Origin: an uncultured Marinifilum sp.
GTDB lineage: Bacteria > Bacteroidota > Bacteroidia > Bacteroidales > Marinifilaceae
Assembly: GCF_963677195.1 (NCBI RefSeq)
Contig: NZ_OY781918.1
Location: forward strand, 484,923-548,922
Reading direction: 5' to 3'
DNA length: 64,000 bases
Part shown: positions 8,768-15,490 of the stretch, piece after piece
Layout of the letters: each line of letters starts with the position of its first letter
Numbering within the stretch: the stretch's first letter is position 1
Program-made: the position numbers and the translations under genes
The notes under the pieces: model-generated
Database searches by the model: none
What the model was told of the DNA's origin: nothing
What the model saw: the letters and a program-made list of their open reading frames with translations, nothing else

Positions 8768-9489
8768 TTAATGTTCCATTTTAATGCGGTTTCTAATATT
8801 TGAGTTGATATTCCAAGTTTGAATGCGCTCAGTGGATTCAATGAATCCTTAAGTTTTTCGATTTCCTTAATTTTCCCTTGAGATTCCAATATAGCTCCTA
8901 ACAATGCTCTTACTCTTGGGGGGTAAAAAAGTGCATAGTTTATCATGATGCTAAGTTTATCGGAGTTCTGTTTTTTAACAATGGTAGAAAGAATTCGAAC
9001 AGCGGAATTGATATTGACATTGGGGATTATTTTTAAATCTTTCATTGCATCTAAAAACCCGAGTAACTGATAATTTTTGTCAGTAACTTCAATATAGCTT
9101 TTTACAGGTTTGGCTTTTATGGCTCCTGTATTCACATAAATCCGTTTAGACTGGCATGCGATTTTTAGGACCCCAGTGAGTTGTGTGGTTAATCCCAATT
9201 GATTGTATAGGTAGTTACCCGTTATATAGGCAATTCGTTTTCCATTTTCAAATAAATAGGGCTTTAATAGTTCTTGTTCCTCTGGTTTTAATTCTCCAAA
9301 AAGAGTTTTCTTGGGCTTGTAGAATGTCCCTTTCGATACTTTCTTTATCAGGCCATTTTTTTGAAGGCGCTCCAGTACCTTAGCTGCAGATACATATTGA
9401 TTCTTTTCGATATCAAGTTGTTCATATCGAAATGTTTCTCCTATAGGGAAACTCTCTATTTGTTTTTTTATTTTATCAGCTAAAGTCAT
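8764..9489 (-). CDS. abiEi: AbiEi-type antitoxin, DUF6088
   Basis: A 241-residue protein with an N-terminal winged helix (about residues 1-60; VLERLQKNGLIKKVSKGTFYKP) followed by a larger C-terminal domain typical of DUF6088 / AbiEi antitoxins (AYITGNYLYNQLGLTTQ). Family members bind DNA to repress their own operon and neutralise AbiEii. A perfect 30-bp palindrome at 9548-9577 overlaps the -33 region of the predicted promoter and is the likely operator. Confidence 0.87.
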   Translation of the reverse strand: MTLADKIKKQIESFPIGETFRYEQLDIEKNQYVSAAKVLERLQKNGLIKKVSKGTFYKPKKTLFGELKPEEQELLKPYLFENGKRIAYITGNYLYNQLGLTTQLTGVLKIACQSKRIYVNTGAIKAKPVKSYIEVTDKNYQLLGFLDAMKDLKIIPNVNINSAVRILSTIVKKQNSDKLSIMINYALFYPPRVRALLGAILESQGKIKEIEKLKDSLNPLSAFKLGISTQILETALKWNIK

Positions 9490-9524
9490 ACCTGTTCTGA
9501 TGAATTGTAAAATGAATGCTTAAT

Positions 9525-9553
9525 CAAATTTACAAATTTAATTGAACTGTCAA
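9525..9553 (-). promoter_or_regulatory. Predicted abiE promoter
   Basis: On the minus strand, TTGACA (9548-9553) is followed after 15 bases by TAAATTTG (9525-9532), which fits the Bacteroidota -33/-7 pattern (18 bases from TTG to TA). The ATG of abiEi is about 35 bases downstream. Confidence 0.55.
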
Positions 9554-9577
9554 GTTTTTTGCGCAAAAAACTTGACA
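9548..9577. promoter_or_regulatory. Perfect 30-bp palindrome, likely AbiEi operator
   Basis: Two 15-base arms (TGTCAAGTTTTTTGC and its exact reverse complement) meet at a central GCGC. It overlaps the -33 element of the abiE promoter, so protein binding would block transcription. AbiEi antitoxins are known to repress through inverted repeats. As RNA it would also form a hairpin but without a T-run in the needed place. Confidence 0.65.
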
Positions 9578-9791
9578 AGTGATCTTGTTAATAACTTTAA
9601 TCTTAACTCAAACAAGTTATCCTTTAACTATAGCAAGGGCCTCATTTTATCTAAAAATGAAAATTAATTTTCATTTATCTTACCTAATCAGTTTAAAAGT
9701 TCATTTTTATTTGAAGACATACAAGGGTGAACTTGTTACACCTTTGGCAGACATATTACGTATGACAGAGTGTTACCACCTGAACTTAATA

Positions 9792-10901
9792 TTATTTCAA
9801 TTCATAATTTGTACTCCTACCGCCACTAGCTTCCTTTTGCAAAACATCTTTATTAATCAAATCTTGTATATCTCTTAAAGCTGTATCTTGTGAACATTTA
9901 CATATTTTACCCCATTTTGATGTCGTTAGTTTTCCTGTAAAACCATCAAGAAGTCTATTTACCATTTTTTGTTGACGCTCATTAAATATCGTTGAAGAAT
10001 GAACTTTCCAAAAGTCAGCTTTTATTAAAATCTTTGATAAGGTATTTGATGTCGACTCAAAAGAGTTTGTCAGGCAATCTAAAAACCATAGAATCCACGC
10101 TGTAATATCAGAATTTCCTTTTTGTGTTTTCTCTAATTTCTCATAGTATTCTTTTCTTTCAAGTCTAATCTGAAAAGACATACTATAAAATCGTTTTACA
10201 CTTTTATCAGAACGTGCTAATAACATTTCTGTGATTGCTCTTGTGATTCGACCGTTTCCATCTTCAAAAGGGTGGATTGTAACAAACCATAGATGAGCAA
10301 TAGCTGCCTTTAGCACAGGATCAATTTCTGATTCATTTTCAATCCATTCAATAAGCTTTCCCATCTCACTATCAATTCTTTCAGAGGATGGAGCTTCGTA
10401 ATGCACCTTTTCTTTTCCCATCGGACCAGATACAACCTGCATTGGTCCAGTAGTGTCTTTTCGCCAGTCAGCAACAATAACCTTATACATATTACTCCAT
10501 CCAGTAGGGAAAATAGCAGAATGCCATCCCAATAGCCTGTCTTTTGTTAATGTCAAATCATATCGTTGCGTAGCATCAAGCATCATTTCAACAATTCCGT
10601 CAACATGACGTTCTGAGTCAATTGCTCCAGCAAGCTCAATTCCTAATCTTCGTGCAATTGATGAGCGAACCTGTTCCAAATCTAAAACTTCTCCTTCAAT
10701 TTCTGAAGATTTCACAATTTCTATAGTTAAAGTATTTAATACAGCTTCATCCTGTAGATCAAAACCTAAAGACTCCATTTTTCCAATCAACCGACCTTGC
10801 AAATTTCTGGTTTCTGCCAGTTTTAAACTTACTCGCTTCTCATCCCAGGAAAAATCTGTCCAGTTCTCGTTTTCATGTATGTATAGTTTTATTCTCCGCA
10901 T
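9792..10901 (-). CDS. Fic family protein with DUF4172 domain
   Basis: A 369-residue Fic-domain protein, predicted AMP-transferase (or related nucleotidyl/phosphate transferase). The N-terminal DUF4172 region starts MRRIKLYIHENENWTDFSWD. The catalytic motif is HPFEDGNGRITR. An inhibitory motif SSEIEG in the N-terminal half matches (S/T)xxxE(G/N), so the enzyme is probably held inactive by its own helix (class II arrangement). The C-terminal part carries a winged-helix-like segment (KWGKICKCSQDTALRDIQDLINK). Four copies of a 9-base repeat cover the upstream region and the start codon, suggesting autoregulation through this C-terminal domain. Confidence 0.9.
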   Translation of the reverse strand: MRRIKLYIHENENWTDFSWDEKRVSLKLAETRNLQGRLIGKMESLGFDLQDEAVLNTLTIEIVKSSEIEGEVLDLEQVRSSIARRLGIELAGAIDSERHVDGIVEMMLDATQRYDLTLTKDRLLGWHSAIFPTGWSNMYKVIVADWRKDTTGPMQVVSGPMGKEKVHYEAPSSERIDSEMGKLIEWIENESEIDPVLKAAIAHLWFVTIHPFEDGNGRITRAITEMLLARSDKSVKRFYSMSFQIRLERKEYYEKLEKTQKGNSDITAWILWFLDCLTNSFESTSNTLSKILIKADFWKVHSSTIFNERQQKMVNRLLDGFTGKLTTSKWGKICKCSQDTALRDIQDLINKDVLQKEASGGRSTNYELK

Positions 10902-10986
10902 AATTTACTGTAAATATATTGCCTTTTCTTCGCATTAAGAATTTTCTCCGCATATTTTATTGAGAATACAACATATTTTCTCCGCA
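10892..10986 (-). promoter_or_regulatory. Four spaced 9-base repeats at the fic start
   Basis: TTCTCCGCA occurs at 10892-10900, 10944-10952 and 10978-10986, with a one-mismatch copy TTCTTCGCA at 10926-10934. Start-to-start spacing is 34, 18 and 34 bases. The first copy overlaps the fic start codon. The symmetric spacing suggests binding of a dimer or tetramer, most simply the Fic protein's own winged helix. Confidence 0.6.
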
Positions 10987-10989
10987 AAT

Positions 10990-11062
10990 GCTATTTTTAT
11001 ACATAACAGATCGAATAAAGAGCATTCGGCCTTTCAAAGCACCAACTTATCAAACTGCTATA
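10990..11062 (-). repeat. Half of an attC-like site behind hipT
   Basis: On the minus strand this ends in GTTATGTAT preceded by a 5-base spacer and the stem GAATAAAGAG. It shares CCAACTTATC with the site at 15479-17278 and TATCAAAC with the site at 18661-20058. The matching AAC arm on the hipT side is missing, so only the 3' half of the site remains. Confidence 0.5.
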
Positions 11063-11069
11063 CACAAAG

Positions 11070-12029
11070 CTATTTCAGATGTAAAATTTCAAGCTGTTTG
11101 TATTTTGCTTCCAAAACCTGCTTATAGGCAATTATCATCTCTTCAGACAAAAAAGATTTATCAATCAACTCTAAGGCTTTTGATTTATTCTTTATCATTC
11201 TTTTAAAAGTTCCTGCAATCTGCTTTTCCGTAAGTCCCAATCCCTGCCCCAATTGTTCAAAATGCTCTCGCTTCAACTTACTTTTTTTACCCGATAATGT
11301 TAATGCCAACTCCTCTTTATCATCGGGCAGAACAATCGCAACATTCAACAAATCATAGGCTGGCGACAATACCCATCCGGAAGAGTCCTCTATCATTGAA
11401 AAATTCTTCAGATGCATATCATTGTTCCCGGTCAAAAAAGAAAACAGAACCAATTCGAAATAGAAGATCTTATCGAGCAATGTATTATCGGAATATTCAT
11501 CCAAAGCTTTTCCGATTTTCTCCATTGATCCTTTGTATTTATCAAATGCCTCGGTGATCTGAAACATATCAATCATGTGGATTTTCTCTCCATTTGCTGT
11601 CCTGTCAATCCGTTTGGTAATATAGGAAAGCTCTCCTGATACCAATCGAATCAAGGAAGAAGGAACCACCCGAATGCCGAAAGCTTCCGCCATTCTCATG
11701 CTCACATGTTCGTTTGCTGGCATTTCCGGAAAGTGATCGGAAGGCGGCTTAAAAATATATTGTCCTCCCAAAGCTCCAATTACAGTAAGTCTAGCATCTG
11801 CTGTTTCTTTTGTATTTTTCACCAAAGACATGGATAATTTTGCCTGAACACCAGGTACAGCAACGCTTCGCTCTATGATATTTTTCGCCAATTCATCCAT
11901 TTGATCCAATGAATATTCAATTGCAGGAGGTGTTGAGCTTCCAAAAAACTCCTGAGAACATTTCTCATGAAAATTCTGATCTCCATCGACAGACTCATAA
12001 CAGTACAAACATTTATTCTCCATCTTCAA
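11070..12029 (-). CDS. hipT: HipT-like kinase (C-terminal part of a split HipA)
   Basis: A 319-residue HipA-fold Ser/Thr kinase without the HipA N-terminal subdomain. Visible: a gly-loop RSVAVPGVQAKLSM whose S55 corresponds to the regulatory autophosphorylation serine of HipA, the catalytic loop GNNDMHLKNF (D204), and the metal-binding SPAYDLL (D226). The first 25 residues form a small zinc-finger-like piece (CLYC ... HEKC). In HipBST of enteropathogenic E. coli the homologous kinase phosphorylates TrpS and HipS is the antitoxin; the target here is unknown. The gene overlaps hipS by 17 bases. A second possible start is two codons in. Confidence 0.87.
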   Translation of the reverse strand: MKMENKCLYCYESVDGDQNFHEKCSQEFFGSSTPPAIEYSLDQMDELAKNIIERSVAVPGVQAKLSMSLVKNTKETADARLTVIGALGGQYIFKPPSDHFPEMPANEHVSMRMAEAFGIRVVPSSLIRLVSGELSYITKRIDRTANGEKIHMIDMFQITEAFDKYKGSMEKIGKALDEYSDNTLLDKIFYFELVLFSFLTGNNDMHLKNFSMIEDSSGWVLSPAYDLLNVAIVLPDDKEELALTLSGKKSKLKREHFEQLGQGLGLTEKQIAGTFKRMIKNKSKALELIDKSFLSEEMIIAYKQVLEAKYKQLEILHLK

Positions 12030-12348
12030 CAGGTATTGGTTCTATACTCACAGCACCTATGCAATTCTGACAACAAGCCAGCAACAAACCCATTCTGTCA
12101 TTAGGATTGATCTTCCAGTTTTTGGAAGCAATATCCAACAACCATCCTTCAGGGAGCAATCCTTCAAAAAATGGGAACAATCGCTTATCCTTATATGAAT
12201 TGCCACTTACAGGCATAGTGAATGTGATAAACTTTTCAGTATGATCTTTCACGTATTGCTGATCATACTGAAAAATATACTCCCCTTCATCCGTTTCTGT
12301 AATGATTCCAGCCAAATGATCCTTATAAAATACTTTTCCCTTTCTCAT
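12013..12348 (-). CDS. hipS: HipS-like antitoxin (HipA N-terminal domain alone)
   Basis: A 111-residue protein corresponding to the N-terminal subdomain 1 of HipA (MRKGKVFYKDHLAGIITET, then LFPFFEGLLPEGWLLD and NDRMGLLLACCQNCIGAVS). It overlaps hipB by 4 bases (ATGA) and hipT by 17, which makes a tightly coupled three-gene unit in the order hipB-hipS-hipT. In HipBST systems this separate domain, not HipB, neutralises the kinase. Confidence 0.85.
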   Translation of the reverse strand: MRKGKVFYKDHLAGIITETDEGEYIFQYDQQYVKDHTEKFITFTMPVSGNSYKDKRLFPFFEGLLPEGWLLDIASKNWKINPNDRMGLLLACCQNCIGAVSIEPIPVEDGE

Positions 12349-12554
12349 TCATTCAGTTCTTTACGATTTACCGGAGCCAGTTCATGACCAAACATGCTAA
12401 GTACCAGGTTTACCTTATCCATATTCAGATTAGTTTTCCCTTGCTCAATTTTTCGCAGCACAGTAAGTGCAACACCAGCACGTTCTGCAAATTCCTCCTG
12501 AGTAAGATTAACTTTCTTTCTACGCTCTTTAACAAAGTCTGACAACTGTTTCAT
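12345..12554 (-). CDS. hipB: HipB-like helix-turn-helix repressor
   Basis: A 69-residue Cro/CI-type HTH protein (VNLTQEEFAERAGVALTVLRKIEQGKTNLNMDKVN). The small size and position as first gene of a hipB-hipS-hipT operon identify it as the HipB component, which represses the operon and augments the complex. The end of this gene is duplicated as a scar at 2523-2583. Confidence 0.88.
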   Translation of the reverse strand: MKQLSDFVKERRKKVNLTQEEFAERAGVALTVLRKIEQGKTNLNMDKVNLVLSMFGHELAPVNRKELNE

Positions 12555-12593
12555 TATATGTTTTTAGATATAATACAAAACAAATATAATAAA

Positions 12594-12613
12594 CTATATG
12601 CAATTCGATATAG
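12594..12613. promoter_or_regulatory. Candidate HipB operator
   Basis: Inverted repeat CTATAT and ATATAG with an 8-base spacer, 40-60 bases upstream of hipB. Known HipB operators have 5-base arms around an 8-base spacer. A TATATTTG -7-like box lies at 12581-12588. Confidence 0.45.
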
Positions 12614-12641
12614 ACATAAAAATCAAAGCTATTTTATATGC

Positions 12642-13118
12642 TTAAAGATATAATTCTAATCCAAATTCACTCGCTCTTGACGATATATTTTCTAGTCTCT
12701 CAGTATATTCATCAATGAGTCCTATTTGAGCAATTCCATTAACTGCACTATAGTACATTTTAACCACAGAAACATAATAATTGTCCTCCCAGTAACCAAA
12801 ATCGCTTATGACATCAAGACAACAATCCACATAATGCAATTCGATTTCAATATTTAATTCAATCACATTCATCTTTCGAACCTTCCTAATGAGTTTTCTC
12901 GCTTCGGATTCTTTTAAAACTAAGTTATTTCCACTTGGGTAAACATATTTTTCAATTGCCTTTTTGTATTTCTCTACAAGTTCATCTATGTCACCTGTCG
13001 CATAAATATCCAGAAAGTCTTTTGCAGCAGGAACCTTCTTATACATTTCTGAAATCAACTTCAAAATTTCAGTTTTTTCTAAATTGTTTAATCTTGTTTT
13101 AACTTCTCTAAGTCCCAT
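12642..13118 (-). CDS. DUF6155-like unknown protein
   Basis: About 158 residues from MGLREVKTRLNNLEK to SEFGLELYL, mostly helical. The opening (KTEILKLISEMYKK, then KDFLDIYATGD and ELVEKYKKAIEKYVYP) resembles DUF6155 proteins. The frame extends upstream to 13298; I prefer 13118 because the extension is not family-like, but this is not certain. A GTTGGGGTGC box, the kind that starts a cassette, lies upstream at 13362-13371. Function unknown. Confidence 0.6.
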   Translation of the reverse strand: MGLREVKTRLNNLEKTEILKLISEMYKKVPAAKDFLDIYATGDIDELVEKYKKAIEKYVYPSGNNLVLKESEARKLIRKVRKMNVIELNIEIELHYVDCCLDVISDFGYWEDNYYVSVVKMYYSAVNGIAQIGLIDEYTERLENISSRASEFGLELYL

Positions 13119-13361
13119 TTTAAATTTGAATAGTTTTTCAATCCGATTGGAGAATCCATTTATAGAAGTAATTTTTTCAGCTTCTTGCTTTCTTAAAACT
13201 ATTGATGAATTTTCAAGAACAATAATTATCTCACTAAGAATACCTATCTCATTAAAAATTACTTCCATAAATTGTTGAGTCTTTCCATGGCATAGCAATT
13301 TAATTTTTATCTCAAATTACAACTTAAAAAGTGTAAACGATGTCCCTTTACCATACCAAAT

Positions 13362-13576
13362 GCACCCCAACGTTTTAGTATAAGAAACGTAAGTAGTTTC
13401 GAAATACTTACCTGTCAAGTTACACTGAGCCAAATTTGCGATTAGACACAAATTTATTGTTTTAAAACAACTCGTCAAATCCCAGATTTGACGGAGCTGA
13501 TTAAGTGTGTAAACGATCCATAAACCACTGATCCTCTCATGCTTTTTATACATCATTGGAAGCTGGCGTTAATCAC
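13362..13576 (-). repeat. Degenerate attC-like site
   Basis: On the minus strand it runs from GTGATTAAC at the end of the 179-aa gene to GTTGGGGTGC. Two arms pair over 16 positions with four mismatches or wobbles: the 5' arm at about 13536-13551 (GTATAAAAAGCATGAG) and the 3' arm near 13377-13394. It is 215 bp, longer than the five good sites, and neither box is matched by its own cassette partner. It contains a perfect hairpin CGTCAAAT/ATTTGACG near 13471-13491. Confidence 0.45.
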
Positions 13577-14112
13577 TTTCTTCTTAACTTTATATCCATA
13601 CCCCAAAAATATTCACTGTTTTTTTTAATATCAAAGATGTCAGGATTTTCAGATAAATATATTCCCAATTGCTCCCCATTAAAATCAACATAATCTCCTT
13701 TCATCATTAAATCACAGTATATGTCTGGAACACTGCTAGGTTTTCTCTTTGGTTTTAAAAATTCAGCACATAATTTCAAGGTATCCGAATCAAGTTTTAT
13801 TATTGTAGGTTTTACAATCCAATCATAATCATTCTCAGTTCTGTCCAGCCCTTTTAATGCATCAATAATTTCACATATTCCAAATCCTGACTCATAATTA
13901 TCTTGATAGTAAGGCGTAATAAAATCCAAAGTATCTTCAAATTTATTATTTAAATTGAGAGCTTCTGCAAATCTTTGTTGGGCATATAAATCATCAGGAT
14001 ACTTTTTTGCTCTTTCTTCTCGCAACTTTAATAAATTGGGCCAATCTTCTTTTTCGTAAAGAATCTTATCGTCCTCCCAGCCTTCTAATCCATAAGGGGC
14101 ATCAAAGTCCAT
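13573..14112 (-). CDS. Unknown TPR-like helical protein
   Basis: 179 residues starting MDFDAPYGLEGWEDD. Residues about 25-65 (LLKLREERAKKYPDDLYAQQRFAEALNLNNK...) look like a TPR-type helical pair. No signal peptide, no membrane segment, no catalytic motif. It sits between two small cargo genes in the cassette-rich part of the element and is followed by a degenerate attC-like site that overlaps its stop codon. Confidence 0.6.
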   Translation of the reverse strand: MDFDAPYGLEGWEDDKILYEKEDWPNLLKLREERAKKYPDDLYAQQRFAEALNLNNKFEDTLDFITPYYQDNYESGFGICEIIDALKGLDRTENDYDWIVKPTIIKLDSDTLKLCAEFLKPKRKPSSVPDIYCDLMMKGDYVDFNGEQLGIYLSENPDIFDIKKNSEYFWGMDIKLRRK

Positions 14113-14198
14113 AATCTAAATATCTGTTATTTTTTTATTTATCGTCAAATATACGAATCCGATTATTCATAACTTCCCGCAATCAAATCGCTATATAA

Positions 14199-14252
14199 GC
14201 AAGCCGATTAAATTTGCTTATATTTTTGAATAAACCAGTTTAATTGGCTTGC
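14199..14252. repeat. Inverted repeat in the gap downstream of fic
   Basis: Fourteen-base arms at 14199-14212 (GCAAGCCGATTAAA) and 14239-14252 differ at one position that can pair as G-U. The 14113-14329 gap also holds CCTAAC at the fic side and GTTATGAAT at the other. It may be a decayed cassette site, but neither box matches its cassette partner, so I label it only as an inverted repeat. Confidence 0.5.
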
Positions 14253-14329
14253 TGGTGTTTATTAATTGAACTAATACTCGAGCGACTCGCCACCGCCCAT
14301 GAAATTTAGCTTTTGTTAGGTTTTCGTGT

Positions 14330-15412
14330 TTATTGTTTTAAAATTTCGATTAAGCCCTTATTAATATATAAAGTTTCTCTTCCAACTTTTTGTGATTCAA
14401 TTATTCCTATTTTCTCAAGCTCTTTTAGATATCTTGATGCTGCTTTTCGTTCAACTCTTAGTTTCTTAACAACAAATTCAATTTTAGAATATGGCTGTTC
14501 AAATAACAATTCAACCAATTCCTTTTTATATATTTTGGGAGCTTCTATTTGTACTTTCTGAATTGTGCTATCTAGTTGATTTTTAATTCTTATTATCTTT
14601 TCAATAGTGTCTTTTGAAGTAAATTCTATTGCTTTAAGCATAAATATTATCCATTCTTCCCATTTTCCAGTTCTATTAGTTTGATTTAATAATCTATAGT
14701 ATTCTGGTTTGTTTTCGATAATATATGAACTTAGATACAATATTGGAACATCAATTAAATCGTTAAGAATTAAGTAAATAATATTCAATATCCTGCCAGT
14801 TCTTCCATTACCATCATAGAATGGGTGAATACTTTCAAATTGGTGATGTAGGATTGCTAGATTAATCAACGGTGATAAATCGTTATCAGTTTCATTGTAG
14901 TGTTTAATGAAATTGCTTAATAATTCAATAATTTCCGTTTTATCCTGTGGTGGTGTGTATACAATTTCACCCGTTGTATCATTTTTTAAAACAGTACCAG
15001 GAGTACTTCTAATACCAGCTATATTATCAACTAATTGTTGCTGTATATCTATAATGTCATTGACTTTTAAAAAACCTTGCTGTTTGGCAGTTTCATAACC
15101 ATGAAATATTGCTTTCCGATAATTTACAACTTCTTTAGTTTCATATGAAATTTTAGATTTATTGATTGCTAGAGCCTTGTATAGTTCATCTTGTGTTGTT
15201 ATAATATTTTCAATTTCAGAACTATCCTTTGCTTCTTGAAGTACAATTGCATTAATTAACATAGCTTGATTCGGAATCGTTTTTGCTATACCTTTTAATT
15301 CAGCTAAAGCAGCTGTTGCTTTATTAGTCTGTCTTAATATCTCAATAGTTTCCACTTTTTCTCTTAGAGGTGGAAGTTTTTCTAGAATATATTGTGGTGC
15401 TTTTTGTCCCAT
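14330..15412 (-). CDS. Fic family protein (second)
   Basis: About 360 residues from MGQKAPQYILEKLPPLREK. Catalytic motif HPFYDGNGRTGR, flap region TTGEIVYTPPQ, and an N-terminal inhibitory motif SSEIEN, so a class II Fic protein, predicted AMP-transferase. The C-terminus has a winged-helix segment (IEFVVKKLRVERKAASRYLKELEKIG). The frame extends upstream to 15508 but that part overlaps the IS1182 end and attC-like sequence, so 15412 is preferred. This gene starts the cassette that begins with GTTACCATTC at 15479-15488. Confidence 0.88.
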   Translation of the reverse strand: MGQKAPQYILEKLPPLREKVETIEILRQTNKATAALAELKGIAKTIPNQAMLINAIVLQEAKDSSEIENIITTQDELYKALAINKSKISYETKEVVNYRKAIFHGYETAKQQGFLKVNDIIDIQQQLVDNIAGIRSTPGTVLKNDTTGEIVYTPPQDKTEIIELLSNFIKHYNETDNDLSPLINLAILHHQFESIHPFYDGNGRTGRILNIIYLILNDLIDVPILYLSSYIIENKPEYYRLLNQTNRTGKWEEWIIFMLKAIEFTSKDTIEKIIRIKNQLDSTIQKVQIEAPKIYKKELVELLFEQPYSKIEFVVKKLRVERKAASRYLKELEKIGIIESQKVGRETLYINKGLIEILKQ

Positions 15413-15490
15413 ATGTTTTTTATCTGTACCAAAAATACTAAAAAAAGTACATATGTCAAAAATAAGGTGCTTTTTAGTGAATGGTAACGG

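Noticed and set aside
9728..9785. A short attC-like site behind the first fic gene (GGTGGTAAC at the fic side, GTTCACC at the other)
   Set aside because: The arms between the boxes do not pair convincingly and the box does not match the start of its cassette. The identity with the GGTGGTAAC of S2 may be chance.
13317..13556. A 79-codon minus-strand frame
   Set aside because: It lies wholly inside a degenerate attC-like site with hairpins and has no protein-like composition; likely fortuitous.
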